From Cytophagaceae bacterium (GTDB lineage: Bacteria; Bacteroidota; Bacteroidia; Cytophagales; Cytophagaceae), in the NCBI GenBank assembly GCA_014376985.1, contig JACMQM010000107.1:1-47358 (forward strand): a DNA stretch of 47,358 nt, in the 5' to 3' direction. Under the pieces are notes generated by a model. The model was not told the origin of the DNA and made no database searches. It saw only the letters and a list, made by a program, of their open reading frames with translations. Made by a program: the position numbers and the translations under genes. Positions 39,274 to 47,358 of this stretch are shown in pieces (position 1 is the first letter of the stretch; every line of letters starts with the position of its first letter).

Positions 39274-40265
39274 ATGAAAAGAGAATTATTTCTTTTGTTT
39301 ATAATTTTTTCATCAAGCCTTGTGCAGGCGCAGTTTGAGTTTCCCAATCAAAAGGAGGCTGTTGAATTTAAAAAGCGTCCTTTAATTGTAGAGCTCCAGG
39401 AGAGGATCCCGCTACTTTAAAAAGTTATGCAAAGAAGCCCGAGGAACTGCAGGATTACAAAGATGGTATTTTGGCACATAATGCACTCATTCAATCCATA
39501 GTGACTCAACAAAACTGGTCATTGAATGGTATAATTGAGTTCAAAACAACATCTCAAATCAAAGCATTGATAAAATCCCGAGATGCTTCTCATAGTCTAT
39601 TGCATTCGGGGTTTCATGTAAAGTCACAACGAACCAATGCCAATCTGGTGACCTATTATAATGTGTATACTTATGCGGCTTTCTTAATTGAAGATGCAAA
39701 TAGTATAGGGAATGAAACGCTTAAGAAAGAAGTTTTTTCCGTCTCTTTGAGAAATAACTACCTGTCTCAAACGGATCTAAAAATTCTATTTAGAATTTTT
39801 AGTAACTACATAGAAATGTCAATTAAAGGAGGAGGTAAAAGCGATTTGTATAACATCGATGTTAACTTAGAAGCGATTCAACACGAAGTTTTATTGATCG
39901 ACAAGCAATCTGTAGACGCTACGGAAGCTGCCATTAAAGCCGAGTATCCATATCCCTTTAAAATAGTAGACCGTGAAGAAATTGATAAAGCCATCAATAC
40001 GGCCGATTCCAAGTCATTCTTTCCGATGTTGATCTGGAGTGATGCCCATAATTATTATTTATTCATCACAGTGAATGCGGGTACAGGCTTATTGCAATCA
40101 AAGATGGGTGTAGGAGGGGTGCATGCAGCTGTTGGTGCTACTTACAGGTATACCAATACATTTCAAACACTATACTCCTATAATTCATACCTTGATTTAA
40201 GTCCTCAAATTATTGGGACAATTGCCGGTAAAGGAGCTCAAAAGGTCAATAATTTTTTGAAATAA
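39274..40265 (+). pseudogene. frameshifted secreted hypothetical protein
   Basis: MKRELFLLFIIFSSSLVQAQFEFPNQKEAVEFKKRPLIVELQ in frame 1 (stop 39418-39420), then EDPATLKSYAKKPEELQDYKDGILAHNALIQSIV... in the frame of ORF 39471..40265; one 1-nt indel near 39398-39403. Confidence 0.75.
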
Positions 40266-40313
40266 AACAGACAAGCACCTGCTTATTGAAGCAGGTGCTT
40301 GTCTGTTTTATTT
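40260..40313. terminator. strong bidirectional hairpin terminator between convergent genes
   Basis: Perfect 25-bp arms AAATAAAACAGACAAGCACCTGCTT / AAGCAGGTGCTTGTCTGTTTTATTT, loop ATTG. Confidence 0.92.
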
Positions 40314-40353
40314 CCTGATGTGAGTGAAGCTATTTTATAGTAACGGGCTGTTT

Positions 40354-42006
40354 CTATTTCGCCCCTTGTATTTCTTCCAGATCGATGTAATATAAATAAT
40401 CGACAAACTCCATCTTCGTGCATTCCTTGGTACTAGGGAAACCTGATGTCGATAGTTTTTTCTTAGGATGTAAAGTCATTGACTGCTTTTGACAGTCGAT
40501 AAAATAAACAGGTAGTTTGAAGTCATCGTCACAATTGGCCCACTTATATTTTAAAGACTTTTTCTTCTTGCCTACCCATTCGACTTGTAAGACAGGAATT
40601 TCCTTTTTGTAAAAGTACTGTTTGAAAAACCAGTTCAGGTCTTCATGAAAGTATTCGCTCATGAATAAGATCAGGTCTTTTGAAGTAATGGTTTGTGAAG
40701 CAAATCTTTTTTGAATGGCAGGAAAAACACCATACCACACACTGTCATTATGAATGTAATGTCTTAAGGTATGTAAAGCCCATGCACCTTTGTAATACAT
40801 ATCAGAGCCTTCCCAATCCTGGTAGTTCACGTCTTGTGGACCGATAATAGGCTCAGCGTTCTCTATACGTGGTCGTTGGTAGTACAGGTATTTTATGGCT
40901 GTTTCATAATTGTAAGTCGCTTCCATCAGCATCACTTCAGCATACGTAGCAAAGCTCTCGTGTATCCACATGTCTCCATGGTCCTTGCAGCTTACATTAT
41001 TGCCCCACCATTCGTGTGCACTTTCATGAATGATGATGTAATCCCAATCGATGACATCATTTTTATAATTATTACCATACGCAATGGCGCTTTGATGTTC
41101 CATCCCCCAGTAAGGAGTTTCGACTAACTTATAAGAGTCTTTAATAAAGGGATAGACAGAAAAGAATTTTTCATACAAGTCCATCATCTTATGCACCTGC
41201 TGAAAATGTTTCTTTGCCTTTTCCAGATTATAAGACAGCACATAATACTGCAGGTCTAAAGAGGTGCCGTTTTTGAAGGGGTGTTGTTCTGTAAACAAAG
41301 CATATTTAGCAATGTTTACCGTCACATTATAATTATTGATAGGATGCGACACGTGCCATTGAAAGCGTGTAAAATGATTAGGAAGTTCAGTGCGCTTTAT
41401 CAATCTTCCATTGCCAACCGCAGTATAAGATTGTGGCACGTCAAATGTCATGTCCATGCTATCCGGTTCATCGCTGAGGTGGTCTTTGCAGGGCCACCAT
41501 GAACTGGCACCCATTCCTTCGCAGGCAACGCCTGTCCAATAGTTGCCTAATGAATCTTTGGTCCATACAAAGCCGCCATCCCACGGTGCTTTTTTCGCTA
41601 CCTTGGGATGGCCATGGTAATATACAGTCACCTTCTTTTTATCTCCGGCAATCAAAGGTTTCGTGAGTTCAACAAATACAAAATCACTGTCGCGTTTAAA
41701 AGATAAACGGTTGCGATCTTGTACTATACTGTCAATGGCCCAGATGGAAAATAAGTCGACTTGTATGTTGGGAGAAGAAGAAGTTCCCGTAAAATGAATT
41801 TCATTAAAACCTTTCACTGTGCTGTCAGCAGGATTGATTTGCAGGTTCAGGTTATAATAGTTGACATCATAACACGAACGCATAGGATTTAATGCACCGC
41901 GTAAGGAGTCGTAGCGATCGAATACGTGGTTAGTTTGAGCAAATGATTTGAAAGAGAGAATCGATAGTGCGCAGCATAAACTCCACAAAAAAATACAATG
42001 ATTCAT
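40354..42006 (-). CDS. M1-family metallopeptidase
   Basis: IIHESAHEWWGNNVSC zinc motif, WGMEHQSAIAYGN; start trimmed from 42132 to ATG at 42006 followed by a signal peptide. Confidence 0.93.
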   Translation of the reverse strand: MNHCIFLWSLCCALSILSFKSFAQTNHVFDRYDSLRGALNPMRSCYDVNYYNLNLQINPADSTVKGFNEIHFTGTSSSPNIQVDLFSIWAIDSIVQDRNRLSFKRDSDFVFVELTKPLIAGDKKKVTVYYHGHPKVAKKAPWDGGFVWTKDSLGNYWTGVACEGMGASSWWPCKDHLSDEPDSMDMTFDVPQSYTAVGNGRLIKRTELPNHFTRFQWHVSHPINNYNVTVNIAKYALFTEQHPFKNGTSLDLQYYVLSYNLEKAKKHFQQVHKMMDLYEKFFSVYPFIKDSYKLVETPYWGMEHQSAIAYGNNYKNDVIDWDYIIIHESAHEWWGNNVSCKDHGDMWIHESFATYAEVMLMEATYNYETAIKYLYYQRPRIENAEPIIGPQDVNYQDWEGSDMYYKGAWALHTLRHYIHNDSVWYGVFPAIQKRFASQTITSKDLILFMSEYFHEDLNWFFKQYFYKKEIPVLQVEWVGKKKKSLKYKWANCDDDFKLPVYFIDCQKQSMTLHPKKKLSTSGFPSTKECTKMEFVDYLYYIDLEEIQGAK

Positions 42007-42007
42007 A

Positions 42008-42388
42008 CTATGTGGTTTTCTTTTTTTCTCGGATGTATGAAATGAATTCTTTCTGAATCTGCCACTCTTTAGAAAGCATGAGCATGGCTGTTGCTTCCAT
42101 CTCACTGACATGGCCTTTTTGCTGATTGGCATCCCAAACTTTATTAAGATACTCTGATTTCTTCTCTATTGAAAGATTACCAATAATATCGTTTACATAC
42201 TTTTTCAGTTTGTCGTACGACTCGTTAATAGATGGTTTAGAATATTCCTTGATCCAATCCAATTCAGCAAGAGCATCGTGTACAGATGCTGTATCATGCA
42301 GAATTTGTTGTTCTACTTCACTCAATCCGTGATAATTGAAAATAATAATCAGTAGTGATAAAAACGCTCTTTTTTCTTCGACAGACAT
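42008..42388 (-). CDS. hypothetical protein
   Basis: 126 aa helical ORF immediately upstream of the M1 peptidase. Confidence 0.65.
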   Translation of the reverse strand: MSVEEKRAFLSLLIIIFNYHGLSEVEQQILHDTASVHDALAELDWIKEYSKPSINESYDKLKKYVNDIIGNLSIEKKSEYLNKVWDANQQKGHVSEMEATAMLMLSKEWQIQKEFISYIREKKKTT

Positions 42389-42446
42389 TAGATCTTTTTC
42401 TAAAAACTTTTTGTTCAGGTAGATATACAGAACTAAAATAACGTAT

Positions 42447-43613
42447 TCAATTTAAGAAAATTTTTAAAGTAATTTCATCTGCGAGCAATTTTCCTGAAGT
42501 TGTAAGAGATATTTGATCCGATGTTTGTACGATCCAGCCATTTTGGACAAACCAAGGCAATATTTCATTTAGTTTTTCTATTGGGTAGTGCAGTTCCCCA
42601 ATCAATTTTTTGATTGATATCCCCTCTTTCGTACGGAGTGCTGTGAGGACGTATTCATTCGCTCTGTCCTTTTCTGATAGGCTTTCCAGCGTGTAGGCAA
42701 CTTGCCCCGATTCAATTTTCTTGATATACATCATGTTGTTGGAGTCATTCCACATTCTGCTTTCTCCATCAAATGAATGTGCGGAGGGACCGATACCTAA
42801 GTATTTTTCCTGATTCCAATAAGAAGAATTATGTTTAGACTTATAGCCCGGTAAGCAAAAGTTAGAGATTTCGTACTGATCATAACCTTTGTCCACCAGT
42901 ATTCTCATCATTTGTTCGTAGTAAAGGGCTTGTTCTTCTTCTCCGGGAACAATTAGCTGACCCTTTTTATGCAAATTGCCGAAGACTGTTTTGTCTTCGA
43001 TGGTCAATCCATAAGCAGAAATATGTTCGGGTTTCAAACTTACAGCGAGTTCAAGATCCGCTATCCATTGACTTTCACTTTGCGTTGGAAGTCCAAACAT
43101 TAAATCGATGCTGATGTTGCCAAATCCTTTGGCTCGTGCCAGATGGTAAGCCGCAATGCTTTCCTCTGCCCGGTGAATACGGTTTAACTGTACCAAAATG
43201 GTATCATCAAATGTTTGGCATCCGATGCTCAGTCGGTTAATACCCAGCGAGCGCCATAAAGATAAATTATTATCCTCTATATCATCGGGGTTGGCTTCCA
43301 GCGTTATCTCTACACGGTCAGAAAGCAGGTAATTTTGGCGAATGTTCAAAAAAATTTGTGAAAGTTCTTCCGGTGACAATACAGATGGAGTACCTCCTCC
43401 CAGGTAAATCGTATCTATAGGAAGCGGTAGAAAATCTTTTCTTTGAGTTAATTCCAGTACCATGGCATGAACCATCCTTTCCTTCGTATCGAAGTGGGTG
43501 CTGAAATGAAAGTCACAATAATGGCAAGCTTTCCTGCAGTAGGGGATATGTATGTAAATGCCAGCCAGATGTAGTATATTCAAATGTTTTTTACAGCGTA
43601 TAGATTGAAACAA
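42447..43613 (-). CDS. hemW: HemW-like radical SAM protein (coproporphyrinogen III oxidase family)
   Basis: GIYIHIPYCRKACHYCDFHFSTH, DTIYLGGGTPSVLSPEEL, ITLEANPDD, NRLSIGCQTF; true start may be a downstream TTG (43583) or CTG (43568). Confidence 0.92.
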   Translation of the reverse strand: MFQSIRCKKHLNILHLAGIYIHIPYCRKACHYCDFHFSTHFDTKERMVHAMVLELTQRKDFLPLPIDTIYLGGGTPSVLSPEELSQIFLNIRQNYLLSDRVEITLEANPDDIEDNNLSLWRSLGINRLSIGCQTFDDTILVQLNRIHRAEESIAAYHLARAKGFGNISIDLMFGLPTQSESQWIADLELAVSLKPEHISAYGLTIEDKTVFGNLHKKGQLIVPGEEEQALYYEQMMRILVDKGYDQYEISNFCLPGYKSKHNSSYWNQEKYLGIGPSAHSFDGESRMWNDSNNMMYIKKIESGQVAYTLESLSEKDRANEYVLTALRTKEGISIKKLIGELHYPIEKLNEILPWFVQNGWIVQTSDQISLTTSGKLLADEITLKIFLN

Positions 43614-45341
43614 CCTTTAGTCATAGCAATCTTTTTAATGGTATTGTGTGTGCCTGCGTGGGCCCAAAAGATCACCATGACATTGTCTGTGCCTCAATCG
43701 TCAAAGACAGGTGTTAGTTTTCCTCAGGCAAGTTATAAAGACTCTTTGAGTGCTGTTAAATCTCTGCATAATTTTTTACTTGAACTCAATAAAAGAGGAT
43801 ATTTAGAAGCATCCATTGATTCTATTATTGTCAATAAGGCGAGTTGGATCGTTGTTTTGTATACCGGAGAGGTGTATCGGTATGCCACATTAAAAAGAGG
43901 AAGTTTGCCTTTGTCTCTGGCTAATAAAGTTGGATTTAGTAGTAAGCAGTTTAAAGGATCGGTGCTGAATGTAAAACAGATTTATGAATTGGAAGAGAAA
44001 GTAGTCAAGGCGGCGGAGAACAATGGTTATCCCTTTGCTGCCATCGGTTTGGACTCTATTGAATTTGATGAACAACATAGGCTCACCGCCTCCTGGCGTT
44101 ATGAACCAGGTCCTATGATTACCATTGATTCTTTGATTATCGTTGGTAACTATGAAGTAAAATATAAATTTTTTCAGCGGTTGGTTCGGATCAAAAAAGG
44201 AGATCCTTTTAGCCAGCAAAAAATTGATCAATCTCAACGTATATTGGCTCAATTGCCTTATGTGAAAACCATGAGTACGCCTATTTCCATGATGACGGAA
44301 GGTTCAGCTCGCGTTTCTTATTACCTGGAAAAGCGAAGAGCAAATTTATTGGATGGATATATTGGTTTCTTACCTAATGCGGCAAAGAACAACAAATTAT
44401 TGGTGACTGGAGATGTGAAATTAGAACTCAAAAATCTCTTTCGTTCAGGCAAAACATTAAGTCTCAATTGGCAAAGTTTTAACCAGCAATCCCAGTATTT
44501 ACGCATGTATTACGAACATCCGAGAATTTTGGGAACTGGAATAGACATTTCCGGGCTTCTTGAAATTACTCGTCAGGACAGTTCTTTCCTCAACATTAAC
44601 CGGGAAGTAAAGATTTCTCAACAATTGGGTGGTGCGGGTATCCTTGATATTTTTGTTGGCCTAAAAACTGGACGCATTTTATCACAGCGATCCAATACAG
44701 ACAGTTTGCACTTGGCTTACGGAGATTTTAATAATTATACGTATGGTGTAGGTTATACACTCAATAAATTGGACAACGTATTTTACCCTAAAAGAGGCTT
44801 TTTCTTTAGCACAAGATTCTATTTAGGCAGTAAGACAATACACAAAAATCCATTTTATGGTGAACAGTCGTATAAGAATGTGCGTATCAATACCTACCAG
44901 TTCAACATCGAAATTCTGGCGGAGAAATTTGTTCGCCTGAGTACAAAAAACATTGTGATGCTCAGAGTAAATACAGCTCAGGTATTTAATGATGCCAATT
45001 CATTGTTCTTGAATGATCTCTACAGGGTAGGAGGTTTGAGGACTTTGAGAGGATTTAATGAAAAAGAATTTTACGTTTCCCGTTTTGGCATTGGTACATT
45101 GGAGTACCGGTTTCATACGGATGAGGAATCCTACTTATTATTATTTACAGATCAGGCGGTGATTACAAACCCTTACAATGCGGTTTGGGACCTGGAGTAT
45201 ATCTATGGATTGGGTGCAGGTATCAGTTTTACTACCGCCGCGGGAGTATTTAATTTTGTATATTCCGTGGGACAGTCAAGTACTCAAAAATTAAGTTTAA
45301 CTTTGTCCAAAATTCATTTTGGGTTGGTGAGTAAATTTTAA
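43584..45341 (+). CDS. BamA/TamA-like outer membrane protein (POTRA plus barrel)
   Basis: Signal peptide; TIDSLIIVGNYEVKYKFFQRLVRIKKGDPFSQQKIDQSQRIL POTRA-like; VGGLRTLRGFNEKEF. Confidence 0.88.
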   Translation: MFFTAYRLKQPLVIAIFLMVLCVPAWAQKITMTLSVPQSSKTGVSFPQASYKDSLSAVKSLHNFLLELNKRGYLEASIDSIIVNKASWIVVLYTGEVYRYATLKRGSLPLSLANKVGFSSKQFKGSVLNVKQIYELEEKVVKAAENNGYPFAAIGLDSIEFDEQHRLTASWRYEPGPMITIDSLIIVGNYEVKYKFFQRLVRIKKGDPFSQQKIDQSQRILAQLPYVKTMSTPISMMTEGSARVSYYLEKRRANLLDGYIGFLPNAAKNNKLLVTGDVKLELKNLFRSGKTLSLNWQSFNQQSQYLRMYYEHPRILGTGIDISGLLEITRQDSSFLNINREVKISQQLGGAGILDIFVGLKTGRILSQRSNTDSLHLAYGDFNNYTYGVGYTLNKLDNVFYPKRGFFFSTRFYLGSKTIHKNPFYGEQSYKNVRINTYQFNIEILAEKFVRLSTKNIVMLRVNTAQVFNDANSLFLNDLYRVGGLRTLRGFNEKEFYVSRFGIGTLEYRFHTDEESYLLLFTDQAVITNPYNAVWDLEYIYGLGAGISFTTAAGVFNFVYSVGQSSTQKLSLTLSKIHFGLVSKF

Positions 45342-45349
45342 CGGAAGAA

Positions 45350-46414
45350 ATGGAAGATTTTATTAGGGCAGGCATAAGCACGTTGTGGGCATTTTTTGTA
45401 ACGGTATTTTCAATACCCTATGTTATTCATTTGGCTCACTTGAAGCAATTGTTGGATGCTCCTAATCAACGTACCATTCATGAATCCTCTACTCCACGCT
45501 TAGGTGGCTTATCTATCTTCGCTGGTTTTGCCTCTGCATTTACCATTTATTCTACACCTGACTTTGTACTGATGAAAGTATTTGCCGGTACCATCATATT
45601 GTTTTTTATTGGATTAAAAGATGACATTCTTCCGGTGTCCGCATTTAAAAAGTTTTTCATACAAGTATTGGCCACAGGCATTGTTATGTTTCTGGGAGAT
45701 ATTCGCATCAGTAGTTTTCATGGGATCTTTGGTATTTATCAATTGCCCGACGGTATCAGTTATATGTTTACCTTTATCATCATCATCGGTTTGACCAATG
45801 CCTTCAACCTGATTGACGGAATTGACGGGTTAGCCGGTTGCATTACAGTTCTTGTTAATCTGGTTCTGGCTTATATTTTTATATGCCTTATGCCCGATTC
45901 TTATTTCTCTAAAGGAATTGCCGCATTGAGTTTAGTAGGAGCAGTCACAGGATTTTTAAGGTATAATATTCATAAGGCCAAAATATTCATGGGTGATACC
46001 GGCTCTCTGGTTTGTGGCTTTGTAACTACCTGTTTGGTTATTATAATGGTAGAAGCAAAAGATGATTATGGAAGTTATTTCCTCCCTAATAGCCCGGTAC
46101 TTGGGATGTCTTTGTTAGTGATTCCCATTGTTGATACGCTGCGTGTTTTCATCATCCGAGTGTTGCAAGGAAGGTCTCCTTTTGATCCGGATAAGAACCA
46201 CCTGCATCATACTTTATTGAATACAGGACTTTCTCAGCTATCCACGTTATTTGTATTGATTGCCATCAATATTGCTTTCATTAGTGTGTTCCTTTATTTC
46301 AAGCAAATTGATTTATCGATACAGCTTTTGATGCTTGTTGGACTGGGAGGTTTATTGTGTATAGTTTTAAGCTGGCTTCCGGCTTTGATGAAAAGAGAGA
46401 ACAAGTTTTTGTAA
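45350..46414 (+). CDS. WecA/MraY-like glycosyltransferase family 4 (undecaprenyl-phosphate sugar-1-phosphate transferase)
   Basis: TPRLGGLSIFAGF, GLKDDILP, TNAFNLIDGIDGLAG, KIFMGDTGSLVCGF, KNHLHHTLLNTGLS. Confidence 0.93.
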   Translation: MEDFIRAGISTLWAFFVTVFSIPYVIHLAHLKQLLDAPNQRTIHESSTPRLGGLSIFAGFASAFTIYSTPDFVLMKVFAGTIILFFIGLKDDILPVSAFKKFFIQVLATGIVMFLGDIRISSFHGIFGIYQLPDGISYMFTFIIIIGLTNAFNLIDGIDGLAGCITVLVNLVLAYIFICLMPDSYFSKGIAALSLVGAVTGFLRYNIHKAKIFMGDTGSLVCGFVTTCLVIIMVEAKDDYGSYFLPNSPVLGMSLLVIPIVDTLRVFIIRVLQGRSPFDPDKNHLHHTLLNTGLSQLSTLFVLIAINIAFISVFLYFKQIDLSIQLLMLVGLGGLLCIVLSWLPALMKRENKFL

Positions 46415-46415
46415 T

Positions 46416-47358
46416 ATGAAAATGAAATGGTTTATACTAGGGATCTTGTTTACTGTAGCAGAAGCTACAGCTTCAGTACCTGTTGCCAATCTAAATGAGG
46501 GCTGGTTAGTCTTTGATAATTCATACAAGAGTTTTGTCCCCTATATCCCTTCACAGGAAATTCCAAAGGTGTTATATTATTCCCTGAAGCCTTCCAGATT
46601 TCAGGGCGACACCTTACAATTTGTTTCTCATAAAGGAATATGCATGTATTTCAATTACCGGTTGGTCTATCAAAACACGAATCAGGGAGAAACCTTAATC
46701 AAGATACCCGTTAGTAAGCTTTCTACCGGTATCACCTCTGATTCGGTTATTCTGGCTTTTTATAATCCGGCTGGTCTACGAATTAATGCATTGAAGGCTC
46801 AGGTTGTTACACAGGGTAAAATTACTGCCAGGCGACTTTCTGCTCTGCCTTTTGATTTTCTTCCTGTTAAACTTCGCAAGGGAGCAGCCTGGGATAATGT
46901 GTTATTGTTCTCCGTATTGTCCGTTTTACTCTTGCTCATTATCAGCAAAGTAATATTCCCGGACGATGTCAGTTTTTTACAGTTAATTGGGATGAATTAC
47001 TCTTCCAAAACAACGGTAGCTAGTGGTTTTCTAAACGGGATTCTAGTGGTCAAAATTTTCATTAACTCAATTTGCATCTCTACTTTCATCTATTTTATGC
47101 TGCACATAGGAGGTGATAATCCAATCATCCAAGGAGACGCATATTCTGTAAGTTACTGGTATATATTGATTTGGGCTATTTTTGTGCATATATTGAAATT
47201 TACATACAACTACTTATGTGCCAATTTTAGCCATACCACCCATTTGCTTCAAATTCAGAATGGCATATTTGTTAACCTCTTTTATATTGCCAATTTATTC
47301 CTTCTAACAGTCCTGATAGCTAGTAATCTCAGTCCTTCCATTTCGAAATGGCTGAGTC
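46416..47358 (+). CDS. partial membrane protein, DUF4271-like
   Basis: Open frame from ATG 46416 with no stop to the window edge; signal peptide, multiple TMs; family assignment by recollection only. Confidence 0.65.
   Translation, partial: MKMKWFILGILFTVAEATASVPVANLNEGWLVFDNSYKSFVPYIPSQEIPKVLYYSLKPSRFQGDTLQFVSHKGICMYFNYRLVYQNTNQGETLIKIPVSKLSTGITSDSVILAFYNPAGLRINALKAQVVTQGKITARRLSALPFDFLPVKLRKGAAWDNVLLFSVLSVLLLLIISKVIFPDDVSFLQLIGMNYSSKTTVASGFLNGILVVKIFINSICISTFIYFMLHIGGDNPIIQGDAYSVSYWYILIWAIFVHILKFTYNYLCANFSHTTHLLQIQNGIFVNLFYIANLFLLTVLIASNLSPSISKWLS

Overview
Window from a Bacteroidota chromosome, probably a Cytophaga/Sporocytophaga-like gliding bacterium, inferred from a T9SS sorting domain, a CBM9-like secreted protein and the gene families present. 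No rRNA, tRNA, CRISPR array or intact transposase was recognised. Contents in order: a TolC/HlyD/ABC/TetR export operon (minus strand); an SbtA-like permease; small orphan genes and a decayed TPR/beta-barrel gene; a CHASE3-like histidine kinase; a small MscS channel; an outer membrane protein plus alpha/beta-hydrolase-like pair; dihydroorotase, DUF6671 and two tandem paralogous small proteins; isocitrate dehydrogenase with a Thermus-type C-terminal extension, divergent from a LysR regulator; a graveyard of disrupted genes (EVE/PUA-like, cyclase, Zn-ribbon); a two-domain CBM9-like T9SS protein; a DUF3494 ice-binding-like lipoprotein; an ECF sigma factor with a putative anti-sigma/beta-barrel protein; an Ada-like protein; a decayed DUF486 gene; MoxR; uvrA; an M1 peptidase; HemW; a BamA-like protein; a WecA/MraY-like transferase; and a partial membrane protein at the end. 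The best candidate for something undescribed is at about 28.19-28.63 kb. Two copies of a conserved element (GCGTTAGGGATTGAGCC ... AAGCCCGGCCCGAAGGGARCGC) lie in opposite orientation. Each could fold with a closing stem and an internal hairpin whose sequence differs between copies while pairing is preserved, which suggests a structured RNA or a palindromic repeat family. All calls come from reading the sequence; no searches were run.
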